Origin: Archegozetes longisetosus | Taxonomy: Eukaryota; Arthropoda; Arachnida; Sarcoptiformes; Trhypochthoniidae | DNA: 64,000 nt | Reading direction: 5' to 3' | Assembly (NCBI GenBank): GCA_018873245.2 | Contig: JAEMBT020000001.1 | Location: forward strand, 9,582,220 to 9,646,219 | In this document: piece by piece, positions 24,397-37,445 of the stretch | Numbering within the stretch: position 1 is the stretch's first letter | Layout of the letters: each line of letters begins with the position of its first letter | Notes under the pieces: model-generated | Database searches by the model: none | What the model saw: the letters and a program-made list of their open reading frames with translations, nothing else | What the model was told of the DNA's origin: nothing | Position numbers and translations under genes: made by a program

Positions 24397-25279
24397 CCGA
24401 TCGATCGCTAAGATTCCGATTTCAAATTTTTTTCAGCATGAATGTCTTATCATGACATTTTCAAAATATAGTTTAAAATGCTGACCGCTAGTGATGTACT
24501 ATCACCTCCAAAAGTCTTTGTAAAAATTCAAATTTCGCAGAAAATTATAGTCAAAATTTTGAGGAAATGCTATAAAATTCACTATCACAAAATATTACTT
24601 TACGAATGCATACTGTCATTACTATAAACTTGTTGAAGTTATAAACTAAGGTTTTATTTCAATCATATCTTTTTCCCTTTAATTTTGGCGCAAATTTTAA
24701 CAAAGACTTTTGAAAGTGATAGTACAAGTTATCCTCTCTTGAAAATCTGTTTCTCAATGAGTAACTGAAATGAGATACAATAATAAAATATAAGGAAAAA
24801 ATCCAGAAAATTATTTTATTAAAATTCAATCAATTTTATAGAATTTTATGCAATATTCTTGAATTTTGAGAAATAAATCAAATTTTACAAGGAAATTTAT
24901 GAAAAAGTATTGTTTGACTTTGAGAAATAATATAACAATGCTCATATTTAAGATACAAACGTCTAATTTATAATATCAAATTTTAAGTAACACAACAATG
25001 CTCATATTATATGAATTATTTTGATAATTAACTACGCAATAGATTGCCTTTCTACTAATTTCAATGTTCTAGAGTGGTTTTTGTTCCTTTAATTTTTCTT
25101 AATGGAAGGAATGCACATAATCTTAATGATAACCTATATTTATAATAGATTTTCAAAAAGGGATAACTTGTGCATCACTAGCGGTCAGTATTTTTAACTA
25201 TATTTTTTGAAGATGTCATGACATGACATTCATGTTGTAAAAATATTTTTGAAATCAGAATCTTAGTGATTGATCGGTT
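24397..25279. mobile_element. Compound fold-back element (about 880 bp)
   Basis: The outer arms pair GATCGCTAAGATTCCGATTT (from 24404) with the complement of the segment ending at 25279 over about 115 bases, including GACCGCTAGTGATG on both sides. An inner inverted repeat pairs 24490-24535 (ACTATCAC, CAAAAGTCTTTGT) with 24685-24735. A third match links ACAAGTTATCC near 24727 with its complement near 25160. It looks like nested or duplicated copies of one fold-back family. Arms are diverged, so the insertion is old. Confidence 0.7.
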
Positions 25280-25630
25280 TCTTTGTTAGACTTTTAAATG
25301 TTTTACACTGACATTTAAACCCTAAAATGCTCTCTTTTTCTAGTGGGACTTTTATTATTTCATAATTATACATTCAAAGTCATTTTCAATGTCTTTACCT
25401 CAAAATAATTCTAAAAAATTCATAGATTTCAATGTTTGTTGGGTGGAATATGTGTATGAGCTAGATTGGTAATAATCCAATAATAACGGTATGTTATAAA
25501 TAGGTTCAATATATCGAGTATTTATTATTAACTGATTGAGCATCGTTTTTTTATTCAATTTGGCGCTCCATAAAGAAAAGATAGAGTATGAAATTAGTGA
25601 TTTAGTCTCAATTTGAGTAATACTGGGATT

Positions 25631-25823
25631 TATAAGAGGAATCAAACATTCTCTTACAGTCTGAAATTTCTTATCAATAAAAAACTTGTTTTTTCAAAAG
25701 ATAAATGTCGTGAGCGATACAAATTTCGAAAATATTGAGATATTGATACAGATTGATATCTTTTGAAAAAGCTTTCATTGATAAGAAATTTCACACTATA
25801 AGAGAATGATTGACTCTTCTTAT
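25631..25823. repeat. Inverted repeat / old MITE (about 190 bp)
   Basis: Arms of about 80 bases pair: ATTCTCTTACAGTCTGAAAT with its complement ending near 25815, including TTTCTTATCAAT on both sides and the TTCAAAAGATA segment. Divergence is about one difference in seven. No gene content. Confidence 0.65.
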
Positions 25824-26529
25824 GAGTTCCAACATTATTAAATTGAGGCTTAATCCCTAAATATTGGTATTCAATCCATGCTGAATATTAGCTCTATCTT
25901 AGTCTGTCTATTTTAGAACCCTTTAAGGTATGGCTACTCTCCGACTAACGTCTTGAATTTGATGAAGAAATACGAACTAGAAGAATTTTTACGCAATTTA
26001 TATCTTTGTGTCTCTAATAACCTTGAACACATAATAACCTTATTTCAACTGCTTTGTCGCAGCATTTATTATTCTAACCCAAAGCAAATAATATGCCACT
26101 TTTCTATAGTCAGCAATTAAACAAAAAACCAAATTTATACTAAAAGTACTTTTGTCTGAGTTCGTGTGGAGTAATAAATAGAAATTTAAAGTCAAGTTGA
26201 ATTTCTCTGTTTCTAAATTTATTCAAATATTATTCTTAACAATTCAATAAATGTAATCGTCAGCTTACAATAAATTTTGATATTCAATCATGATGTCTTA
26301 AATATTAATTACATGATCATTGTTTGGATAATTCGTCTTTTACTTATGTTTTCATCTACTTTGGTCGAGTCTACTTTTGTTATGCCTGCTATATAGCATT
26401 GAGTTTAGGGTTGTTTATCTCTTTCAAGATAAAAAAGTAATTTTTTAAGATCAGTTTAGCTTTAATACAATAAAATTTAGTTTTAAGAAATATTAAAATT
26501 ATTACTAAATCATAGATGAATTTAAAGAA
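25824..26529. other. 3' flank of the SLC26 gene
   Basis: AT-rich sequence downstream of the minus-strand transporter. No exon was recognised. TTTATT strings (AATAAA on the minus strand) are present at several places, so the actual polyadenylation site cannot be chosen. Confidence 0.35.
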
Positions 26530-29500
26530 TTATGATTTTTGACTATCTAGATTTTGAGAATTACTATCGCAGAGAACAAGCGAAGTATTTTCACTATTAT
26601 TGAACTCGTTCAGAAGATAAGTGACTGCATCGTGAACTGATTTGTACAAATGATCCGATGAGACGTCTTCGAAGAAGCCCATTTTGCGTAACATTTTCTC
26701 TATATGCACGTGGACTCCCGCTAACACTGCTTTGACACCGATATTCTCCAATGAGCACATCATTTTCTTTAGAGTTGATATACTGCTCAAATCGATGTAA
26801 GAAAACATCGAGCAATCAATTATTAAATATAGAGGTAGCTTTTTATTCATCGAAATGCTTATCACTTGATTTATCGATGTCAGTTCAGTGCCATTGGCTT
26901 TCATTTCTTCAATATTCTTCTCGTATTCACTCGATTTCATGTGTTTTTTAATAGCACTTAAAGAGTAGTTCGAAATAAAATTATTAATAAATGTTGAGCA
27001 TATGAAAATTTGCTGTCTTCTGTACATTTTTGAAAAATTTAAATAACGAAAGGGCTTATAAAAAATTTATTGAAATACTGAGTAGTCAATACCATTGATA
27101 GGTTCATTTATTATTAAAATTTTAGTCAAAAGTTTTATCGCCATAAATATTGTATAACTCTATTTAGAACGATTTTAAGTCTTAAAATCAACTTAAAACC
27201 TGAAATGCGTTTTAAAACTAATTGCACAACAAATGTTTAAAACAGTTTTAGTCGAGTCTTCACTTGTGCTTATCGACCTTAGGGTTTATAAGGTATCATG
27301 AGATAGGAACCTCTAACCTTATAACAACGAGTAATTCATTTTTTCTCTGAGGTATTCAATAAGACTTAAGACCTTTAGATGTATAAATTTCTCAAAAATA
27401 TATTTCAGATAGTAAATGCTTCATATCCTCTAAATTAGGCAAATTTTTTATGTGCAGGTATTCTATTATTTGATCGCCAACATTTTCATATCAGTCTTGG
27501 TCGCAAAACAATTTCATCACCAAGCATGACTCAACATCATTTTCACAATTGCACCTGATATACAGATTAGTAATTTGCAAACAATTTTTTGTCTATCCAG
27601 AAATTATTAAAATTTTGGATAAGGTAAATCGTTAGATTCTTCATGTTCATTAAGGCCAGTTTAATGTAAGCTAGATTTAGTTTGATAAGGCTTGTTTAAA
27701 TTAAGTTGGATTAGATTTGTTTGAAAAAGCTAAATTTGATGACTTTAAAAATTAAATAATTTCTGGAAGGACTGGTATTTTAGTGAGGAATGGTTATAGG
27801 CATATCTAGCAATGAAATTATAGAGACGATGTAATAGTTGGCAATCAAATGACTACGTTCAAAATATTGGTGGTCACATCACTGGAAAGCCCTAATATGA
27901 TATAAAAATTGAAAACTAATCCGAAATAAATTTCAAGATGCCAAAAATAGTTGTCATTTGACTGAAAAAGTAATAAAAGTTTTTGTCTTACGTGATATCT
28001 ATTCCGCATTTATTCTCTAATTCATTTGTAAAGTATTCACTATTAGAGAAATTCAATGGACCACAAAATTGGAAAATCTTGATTCCTTCAACTTCTTTAA
28101 CTCGACTAAATCTATTAATTGGAACATAAATATCTTCCTCGTCAATAGTACCCAACATATAAGTTTTCGGCCGTATAGATTTGTATACGAGCAATAATAA
28201 CGAACAAACAAATCCAATATAAATACCATAGTCAACACTTAAAACTATAACACATACAAAAGTGATAATCCAAATGAACTAGGAAAAATTATGAAAAATG
28301 CAGCCTAATTATAGATTCATTCATTTTTCATCTAAGACATACCCCATCCAGTTTTGATGACTCCCAGAATCTCTTGAATTCACCAATTTTTGAAATGAGT
28401 GAAACAAGTCCTACAGCTACACACGAACCCAAGATGCACTTCAAATTTGAAATAAAAGATCATAAAAATAGAATTGAAATTTTCTTCAACTCTCATACCA
28501 TCGAAATATTGCAATTGAAGGTCTCACTCAACTCTTTCTAAACATAAGTTAAAGTACGAACGAAAAGTCTGAGCATAAGGAAAATGATTTTGCACTATCT
28601 TAGAATAGAAACTAAGAAACTTTCACTAGAATAAAAGAATTTAAACAACCCATTCATTAAATTAAATGTTAATTAGAGACAAATAAATTTAAGTTCTATG
28701 CTCCAAACTTAAGTTAAAAATTTTTTTAGTCTTTAATATTCATTTTATTGAAAAATGCGCTGGCAATAATGAGGAGCTATTTTCTTTAGGCTCTGGCTTT
28801 GCGGATATGCTATAAATCAGAAATTCTCAAATGGTGAATTCAACTTCAAAATGGGTTGCGAAGTTTTTTTTTATAGTCCACGGAATATTCTCAGACCACT
28901 ACAAACAGCTTCCAAGTGATTGAATTATTGGCATTTTATTGAAGTTTAGTTATTAAGTTAGAAAAGAAATATGAAGATTATATTTTCTAGTGGAGAGAAT
29001 TTTCGAAATTCATAAAATATTAAATTTCAGTTATCATCGGTTAGTTTGATAATAACTTTCTCAGAAAAATACAAATTTAATTTCAACTTTCAAAGGATTC
29101 TTCCACAGATCCTATGAGTTTAGCTATTTTTAGCATAGAATCATCACAAGAAATAGCTCAACAGATCGTGAAAACTTCTCTCAGGCTTCTAGAGAGCCGA
29201 AGAAAATAGTTGGAAATGACTGTTATAGATTATTAAAGTCTCACTGATTAAGAGCTGCTATACACTCACTCAAAGTTATAAAATACTATAAGTGAACGTG
29301 ATCTGCAATAATAGTTGGTATAAGAGTCAAACCTAAGTTTCTTTTCTTTTTAAAAATAAGTTACTATAACTCACAACTGGAAGTTCTTCAAGATATTTAC
29401 CGAGAGCCAAGATCACGACAATAATACAACAACAGTTGACAATACTAACAACCTTTAAAAATAGACTAATCAAATTAAAAATATCAAGCATTCTTAAATC

Positions 29501-31737
29501 AATCTCATTAACAAACCTGTGTTTTACCACCAGCAGTTTCTTGAATGGCACTTCTGGGTAGCGAAGTGGCTGCTGGTATGCACTGAAAAAAAGCTGCAAA
29601 AATATTTGTGGCACCCATTGCAATCATTTCCTGATTAGCATCAACTTTATAACCATGTTTTTGACCATAGATCTTGCCAACAGACAAAGTGATTGTATAT
29701 CCGACAATAGCAGTCGGTATGCATTTACTCCACATATAAGGCCAAAGTTGATATACTGGTAATTGGGGTGCTGGGAAGCTTCGAAATATAGGAATCAATT
29801 TGTAAAACTTGCACTTTTTCGAGTAATCAGTTTTTGGATAGTTTTCTGGAAAAACGGGATGAGTGAATGTTATTAAACAGCCACTTAGCCCGTTCTCTAA
29901 ACAATGGATCATTTACCTGTTTCCGATCTTATTAACGATATTTACATTAAAAGGTTCACTCTTGAGATCCAAAAAATGAGACACAATAGTTCCGCTGATC
30001 ACAACACAGAGTTCTATTGGGAACGGAGTTTTAACCTATTTTTAAAGTCATTGGATTGATGACTAGCTTAAAAAACAAAAGTATAGACAAGCAAATGACA
30101 GATATAATTGGAGTTGTCAGGTTGACATGATTTAACTTTTTAAACATATCTTCAATCGTATAATACAAATTAAAAGGTCCACTGAAGTGTTCCAAATCTG
30201 CACCCAATAAATAGCGAAGTTGTGATACAAACACTATGACACACGCAGAAGTAGTAAAACCACTTATCAATTCTTCTGACATGAAATTACTGATGAAACC
30301 GAATTGAAAAATACCGAAAACCAGAGTATATGTACCGATTATTGTTGCGACCATTATCGCGATATCAATATTCTTAAGATTAGAGAATTTATCATCAACT
30401 ATTTCTATTGTTGTTGTTGATTTCAGATTTTGAGAACAAATCTTGGACTGAGAGCTCAAATCTTGAGTCATTTGGATCTTTTCCTACTTCGGTCATCACT
30501 TGTATGATTATATCTCCAGTCATAACACCTGAAACTATAGCGAATGGTCCGAAAGCCGAATGCCTTCCTGTACCTAAGAATGTGTACATCAATGCAGGAA
30601 AGAATGAGGAATAGAGACCATAAACTGGAGGAACTTGTGCTATAAGACAATAACCCATACCTAATAACAAAAATTATTCATAATAAGTTTGGTATCCCTT
30701 TTGTATAAGAATTTTTTTGTAACAACTATTTATGAAACTTATGTAAAAATTGTTTTTATGATAGAATAAAGTTACCAAAAATTTTGATAATAAAGTCTAG
30801 GATTCTTTTGACATAAAAGTTCGTTTAGCTATCAAGTAATCAAAAGTACGTAATAATTGGTAAAGATGAATAACTATGCTTTGAGAATCAGGTCTATTTT
30901 AGCTCTTTTTATGATTAAGATTTATGCCTTAATGCTTTGAAAAGTTGTTTTTTATGGTCTTTTATGCACTGATTTATACTATCATTCTTCGTTACTATAA
31001 TTTTGCTATGATAGGAGCTTTATCTATGCTGTTCGGTGTTTCTCATAAGGACTTCCATGGGCCGGACTCGACCTGCAGGAATACTTTTCGATCACTAAGA
31101 GCAAAGAGACACTTAGTAAATGCATAAATACATTTAGATTGAGCAACCGAATTCATATTAAAACATTTATACTTTTACAAGTTAGAATCGCGTATTTTTA
31201 ATATTGCTCACATAATTATGGGTTTATAACTGATATCTTTTTCTTTGGAATATATCCCGAAAAGCATAATTATTCTTCTCCTAAAGCTAGTTCACATCAG
31301 AAGATATAAATTACGAAAATTTTTAAGGCTAATTTTTCGAATTTTCAAACTTGCTATCAATCAAATACTTTGTGGCACTTGGAATATAGCGATAGTGATC
31401 CCAGCCATAATGTCCGCCAACAAATTTTGTCTTATATCATATTCCGGCAACCAAATAGTTATCGGAAATAATGATCTGAGGCGCCGAATCCATGCTCTCC
31501 TTGATAAGTCAGGTTTGAATTTCTCCAATTTTCCTCACTAGAAGACGAAATCATATCAAAGGTTTCATTGAATTGTGTCACATTATAGGCATAACGATTG
31601 ACATTAAGTGACGGAGAGGAAGCTGTCCGACCAACTGATTCTAATTTTTCCAATCTTGTCATCTGTGGAGTTGCCGAAGGATGAAATGAGGTCTGCTCCT
31701 GAATACAATTGCCATGATGTTTGTCATTTGGACCCAT
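26530..31737 (-). pseudogene. SLC26/SulP anion transporter with STAS domain, three frame breaks
   Basis: SLC26 proteins are plasma-membrane exchangers of sulfate, chloride, bicarbonate or related anions. Exons on the minus strand are 31737-31369, 30660-29917, 29778-29517, 29452-29375, 28438-28343, 28278-27992 and 27019-26530; every junction is GT-AG and protein alignment is continuous. Family blocks are present: 'ITIWLPEYD', 'DIMAGITIAIFQVPQS|MGY', 'VYGLYSSFFPALMY', 'GTGRHSAFGPFAIVSG', 'SGFTTSACVIVFVSQL', 'QKHGYKVDANQEMIAMG', 'SLPRSAIQETAGGKTQ' and a STAS domain in the last two exons ('EGIKIFQFCGPLNFSNSEYF', 'LYLIIDCSMFSYIDLS'). Three single-base frame breaks lie inside exons: near 31465 (one base missing in a C run before 'ITIWLP'), near 30405 (in an AAC repeat) and near 30035 (before 'KTPFPIEL'). 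The rest is well conserved, so it is a very young pseudogene or carries assembly errors. Confidence 0.88.
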
Positions 31738-34700
31738 TGTTTTATACAGTTTGATGTTATTTTGAACAGGTTTGACTGCAAAATATGAAGGTTTTTATAT
31801 TGAATATGCCATCATGTTCACAAGCACTCAGAAAAATCACAAATTTTCATTCAAAGAAACAAATGTAATACAACTTTTTAGGATTTTCTATATATGATAG
31901 GCTTTATTTGAAAATCATTTCAGATGCATTTGGTTACTAGAATTATTGATTTTATATAAATAAATAAAAATAAAAACATAGATTATAAAAACAAGATGTA
32001 AAATTGAAAGCTTGACTCAAAGTGCACGAATAAAATTTTTTCTCTAAAAGGGCATAAAACCAATTTTAAAGTAAAGTCTATGAGTCACATAAGAGTTTTT
32101 AAATCTCTTCAAGTATTCTAATCTTATAGTACAAACTTTTTTCATTCACTATTATTAATTTATTAATTTGTTTTCATTACTTATTTTGACTTCACCTTCA
32201 AACAAAAACATGATTTTTGTTTTGATTTAATCAAGAAGTTCAGACTCTGAATCCAACCAAGAGATAAGATGTTTGAAAAAGTTTGGAAAAGTAAAAATCA
32301 TGTCGTGGCTAAAGTTCAAAACTAAGTTCAGTCCATGATTGAAATTTTGTTAAGTCTTTTAGAAAAAAATGTTTTAATTTGTGCACTTCTTTGAGACAAG
32401 CATTCAATTATGCTGAAAAGACTCAGCATTACTCACAAAGAGTAAACTTGAAGTTTTAGAATATGAAGCAAAAAACTTTAATAAAATGACTATTGAGTGA
32501 GAACATGACTAAAAGTCAATTACACAATAGTTTACTCAATACACATGTAGGTGATTGCATTTAAATGATCAAAACGGGAAAATAGATGAACCCTTGTTTC
32601 AAAATATAACCTTTGAAAATTTTTAGATAAAATACTAACTGAAACCACCGTTATTGATGCGTTATAATACACTCTTTCATTAAATATGATAATCATGTTT
32701 ATTCTTAACAGAAAATTAAATTTAAGACTAGATAGGATGGCAAAGTGGGAAAATAGGCTAAAAATCAATTTTTAATTACTGAAGTGGCCATTAACCACTT
32801 TTCGGCTACCGAAGTACAATAAACTCAAGCTCACGCTTTGCACTGATTTATACTGTACGGCAGTACTATTTGTGGATCTTGAGCTGTAGGGTGGTAGACA
32901 GAGTATACAGACAAACAGTATTCTTGTTTCATTGATATTTCTAATGTCTCAGCGAAAAATTGTCATATCGGTCGTATTACTATATATAATTTTAGGCTTT
33001 AAACATTGATGAAAAGCACTAATAAGGGAATCAGAGATAAACTAATATTGTTTATCAAAATTTCAATCAAATCAATAATAACTGAACATTAAACCATAGC
33101 CTACGCTTTGTTTTCTATGAAAATTTATATCTATTATTGAAATACAGATAAAGTTGAATTATTTGACTTACAATGAGAAAAATATTTTTTGATCATTTAG
33201 TTTTAAAAATTTGCTTGAAGATAAATATAATGTTGAGATAAATATTAACATTATTCAGTTTATTCAGACATTATCTGTAGAACACAATTTAAAAATCCAG
33301 TCAAACTTTTACAAAAGTGATGAGCTTATTTGTAACTGAAATAAGGATGTAACTTTCACATTTTTAAGTATAATGTGCTTAAACTCTTATTAATAAGTCT
33401 TTCAATGAGTCTATCGTACTATGAGTTAGTCTTATAATTATTTACACAAAACATTCAGGTCTTTGCACTGCACAGTACAGTTGACTCCTAAAAGTTATGA
33501 ATGGATTCCAGCTTATCCCTCATGCACCCAGATAAATGATAAGAGGACGAAACAAATTTAAAAACTATGTTAATTTATTAACTGCTTATTTATAGCAAAA
33601 ACTCAGTTTATTTAACAAGGAAAGCAATCAACAAGTCATAGAATTAGACCTTATCGTAAGAAAAACAAGTCCCTTTAAACTTTGAGAGACTTTTCTTGTC
33701 ATGGTTTTGTGTCATCTTTTTTGGATGTGAATATCTCATGTGGACTTACTTTTATATAAATAAAATTTAAATAGAATAGACTGATATTTACAAACAGTCT
33801 CAAAGAATGATAACTCAATCTTACGATTAAGAGAAATTTAGAGAAAATATTTGAATCATAACCATCAAAGATTACTTATTTATCTATTTTGTATCGATTT
33901 GATACTGATTTTCAAGTGTTTTATTGAATATATTCGATATATGTTTGGTTTACTTGAAGTAAAGCTTAAAGAATAACTTCAAGTTATATTTCGAAACGCA
34001 ATTATTAATGGTTGAAATTTCATAGTATTACAATCTTCAATCTAGAAATATTCTGACGATGGCCACATCACACGATAGTCAGAGTCTGAAATTAGGTAAT
34101 CTATGCTGTAGTAAAACGTCACAGCCTTCTAATTTTGAAAAGTCGGTCAAGTCAACATATTTCAACTCTACTCTTAATTAAGTCATTATTAATTTATAAT
34201 TAATTTTATCTTATATAAAAACTGTTAAAATAAAGATAATTGGCATTAGCAATTTGTTTTCATTAAAAAAAGCACTTATACCTGGACTTAACCTGCATCT
34301 CAGTTCAGGTCTCTATCACGGAGAGATACAGTACCGTCGACAGATAAAAGTTATGTATTTGTCATCACTAAAAAGATGCAGAAGAGTTCATAAACCTAAG
34401 GGCTCAACAACTCATTTAGATCTGTATTACGTTTAGTGATATTAATCAATAAATGAATACTTAAAAAATTAGTTTGCAACTCTGATAAAATAGACTTTGA
34501 CTCATCTTTGTGGTTGAGTCAATGCCACATCTGTTACAAAAAAGTGATAGCTCGAGAGAGCGGTCCGACTCATCATTAAAATTATTTAAATTGAATCACA
34601 GTTAACTGTTGAACTATTTTGATTGAAATAGTTTGATATATCTTATCAGTAACTTTCATTCTATAACTTATGAATATCAAATAAACTGACTTCAGCTACG

Positions 34701-35602
34701 AATAACATTACTGATATTATGTTTTTTAATTACTGAGTAATGCTATAATTTGACGCTATAAACTTATAGTTTCAATTTCTGTCTCGTCCCTCTTATCTCA
34801 TCCAAACGCATCGGAGATTAATCCGGGATCTTTGCATAACTTTTTTCGACCGACTGTACTTGACCCACTGAACGCTGTTGTCAACGCAGTTGTCTTGTGT
34901 GCGTTAACGGTTACGCAGTATTGTCAAAGTTTCTCATAGCTCTTCAGAAAAGTGCCATAATTTTTAAATCTTATTTGTAACGTTTCTTCTGAATAAAAAT
35001 AATTGAAGACGTGAACGTGGATTATATGCCACTTAAGAAAATGTTCTTTAGTGCTAAACAAATAAATTCATCCAATTATAACTACGATAATACTAGAGAT
35101 CATTCTATAGGTGAACTTCATTCAATGTTAATCTGAGAATAAGATATTATTAATAAATTCATTTTCTTTCTTCATTCCAATAAGTTATAAGACTAGGTGG
35201 TAGAATTGAATAAAAAGTTCCCTAATGAGTCTGAATTGTTAATATACAATAAACTAGTGCTAAAGTCGAAAAATACTCAAGTAGAGCGATTAGATTAAAT
35301 GAAAGAGTGGCCAATTCTCACAGTTGCAGTTTCAGTACATACTACAAGGCATTAAAACCAAAATGGGATCAAGGGATTATTTTCTGGAAATTTACATAAA
35401 ATTTTTCAATAGTAATTTGTAAATAATCTCGGTTACTATCATCAAGCAGGGCGGTCTTAAGTCCAGCAAAAGAATCACGAAATCGGTAGAATTTCTCAAA
35501 GTATATTTACAAGTTAGTCCTTCGTTTGCCTTTTTATGAAGTTTGAAATTTCCAGAAAACTATGCTTTGATCTCATTCAAGCAATATAAATGCAATCATA
35601 TT
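31738..35602. other. Long AT-rich intergenic stretch
   Basis: It begins with the presumed promoter side of the SLC26 gene. No exon, RNA gene or bounded repeat was recognised. Patches of higher G+C occur near 32780-32900 and 34780-34930 without coding features. Confidence 0.35.
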
Positions 35603-35604
35603 TA

Positions 35605-36319
35605 CAGGGTTTATGGAGAAAAATGTTAAGACTTTAAACTGTAATAACTTTTTTACTACAAATCGCACAGATCTCTAATTGATATCAAATCAAAGCTTTT
35701 TATCTGAGTTTTTGTTTATCTTTTTGTTTTTTTTAAAACAATGTCTATAATTAAATTAAACTCGAAAGGACGGGATCACTACATCCGTCTGCTTTCCGGA
35801 GAGGGTTATTCAAGTTTTATGATTAAAAAAACTCTTAAAAAGTATAAAATCAATACAACACAGATGACAATAAGTCGTGTATTGAATATCAAAACAAAAT
35901 CGAGTCGAAAAAGTGCGGGACTTGTGGTCTCTCCTAATAGACGCCGGCCTTTAAGGGTCCGAACCGATGCCAACATTTCATTTGTCGAGAGAGAGAGACA
36001 GAGAAGGAAAACCCACCGACACTGAAATCTATGGCGAAAGACATTTCAATAATGGATTTTGTGTATTTGGTTTATTAAAACAAGCGATTCAAAGAAGTAG
36101 TCCAAAGGATTTATCAGAGCTCTGGAAAGTTGTGAAACAGGAATAGCGTAAACTATCGATGACTACAATCCGCAGAGCACTGATGGCTTGGAAATATCGG
36201 TGCAGATTAGTAGTTGAGAAAAGTGGTCATCATATTGAAAATGTTAATCATTCAAAAAAAGTATATTTTTAAAAATATAATCAATAAATGTCTTAACATT
36301 TTTCGCCATAAACCCTCTG
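35605..36319 (+). mobile_element. Internally deleted Tc1/mariner-like element (715 bp, TA site)
   Basis: The left end CAGGGTTTATGGAGAAAAAT and the inverted right end CAGAGGGTTTATGGCGAAAAAT match for about 35 bases (AAATGTTAAGAC inside both). TA flanks both ends (35603-35604 and 36320-36321). It holds only the start of a transposase (separate entry), so it could move only with help. Confidence 0.85.
35741..36025 (+). pseudogene. N-terminal HTH fragment of a Tc1-like transposase
   Basis: ATG 35741 opens 94 codons with a paired-like helix-turn-helix start ('MSIIKLNSKGRDHYIRLLSG', '...MTISRVL') and a basic 'NRRRPLRVR' linker. A GAGAGAGAGACAGAGA run at 35989-36004 is followed by 'RRKTHRH' and a stop. 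After a frame change, 'LKSMAKDISIMDF' continues a Tc1-like second helix-turn-helix, so the run probably caused the shift. No DDE catalytic domain remains in the element. Confidence 0.7.
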
Positions 36320-36321
36320 TA

Positions 36322-37445
36322 CATTTACTTATATCAAAGTAAACGTGTGATGAAACTTACTAAACTGTTCAGTTACAAAAATACTTCTTTAGTTGTAAGA
36401 AACATAATTGAACATGTTTTTAGACAATCGATAACAAACGATATTCAATGAGTCTTATGTCTTATATTATTTTTAGTAATATATCGGTTCTGATAAAATT
36501 ATCAAATCGATTTTTGCAATAATTATATTAAAATTCATTCAGTTGGGATAAACTAAGATTAAGTTAAGAAGTTGAGTACATTTATTCTGTAAAATTGAAA
36601 ATGTTAGATAAAATAAATTGGTTTTATTGATTAAAAAATAAATTATATAAAAGATCGCTGTTTGGAGGTTGAAGTTGAAATATGTAGAGTTATCTCAAGA
36701 AGTAGTGCGCGAGCAAAAGCATTAAATTAAGAAAAACACTATCAAAATGTCGCTGAACTCAATTTAAAAATTTATTCTAATTGATTATCATTGAAATAAT
36801 TAATTAGAAAAGTTAAAGGACATTTAAAATATGACTTACTAACATTTCATTTTAATTTATTTAAGCAATGTAAGCCTCCATCTGATTATTGTTGTTTTTG
36901 TGTTTAATACACAATATTATCGGTAGATACCTGTAGGCACAAAATTTATTGACCAAACTAATATAAAATTTAAGCTATTTTCTAAATGAAAATCTGAAAA
37001 ATCTTATAACTACCTAAAAATAATCTCTTTGGAGGACTCCTCAGATGTTACGAGTTTTAAGATACATCCCTGTTCATTCAAGCTACTTTACTAATCTTTT
37101 GCTGCTGTAAATTCTAGAGAAAAGTCACGAATAGTGACATTTTATATCTTATCTTGAAATATAGTATTGGAGTTTAGGTCTTTCTGAGGATTTGGTGAAA
37201 TATCATGATAATTGCTTGAGAAACGTCATGTATTTTATATAAGAATTATAATATTGAGCTTATTTTTGCGTCGCTTCTATACAATAGAACATCGGGCTAG
37301 GATCGAGAATAATTCATATGACAGACTGTCTTAAATAACAAGAAAGTTTAAAGCAAATAGAGGTGAAAAATTAGTATATTTTATCTTTTATAGCAATTTT
37401 TACTAAATAATTCAAATTTTGCCATTGAAATTTATTCCAAAGATA
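36322..37445. other. Intergenic AT-rich DNA
   Basis: No exon or bounded repeat was recognised. A possible splice acceptor (TTTTATAG at about 37387-37394) lies upstream of the 37446 ATG, so a 5' untranslated exon for that gene could be in this stretch. Confidence 0.35.

Noticed and set aside
25400..25645. 81-codon minus-strand frame next to the 25631 inverted repeat
   Set aside because: No recognisable motif, no splice or promoter support, and it overlaps the repeat arm. It may be an old element remnant, but this cannot be supported.
30945..31127. Short plus-strand frame in the first intron of the SLC26 gene
   Set aside because: Short, no family resemblance, and it lies within a long intron on the opposite strand.
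34254..34436. 60-codon basic frame
   Set aside because: A faint likeness to sequence near 31040-31110 was noticed, but it is too weak to call a repeat or a gene.
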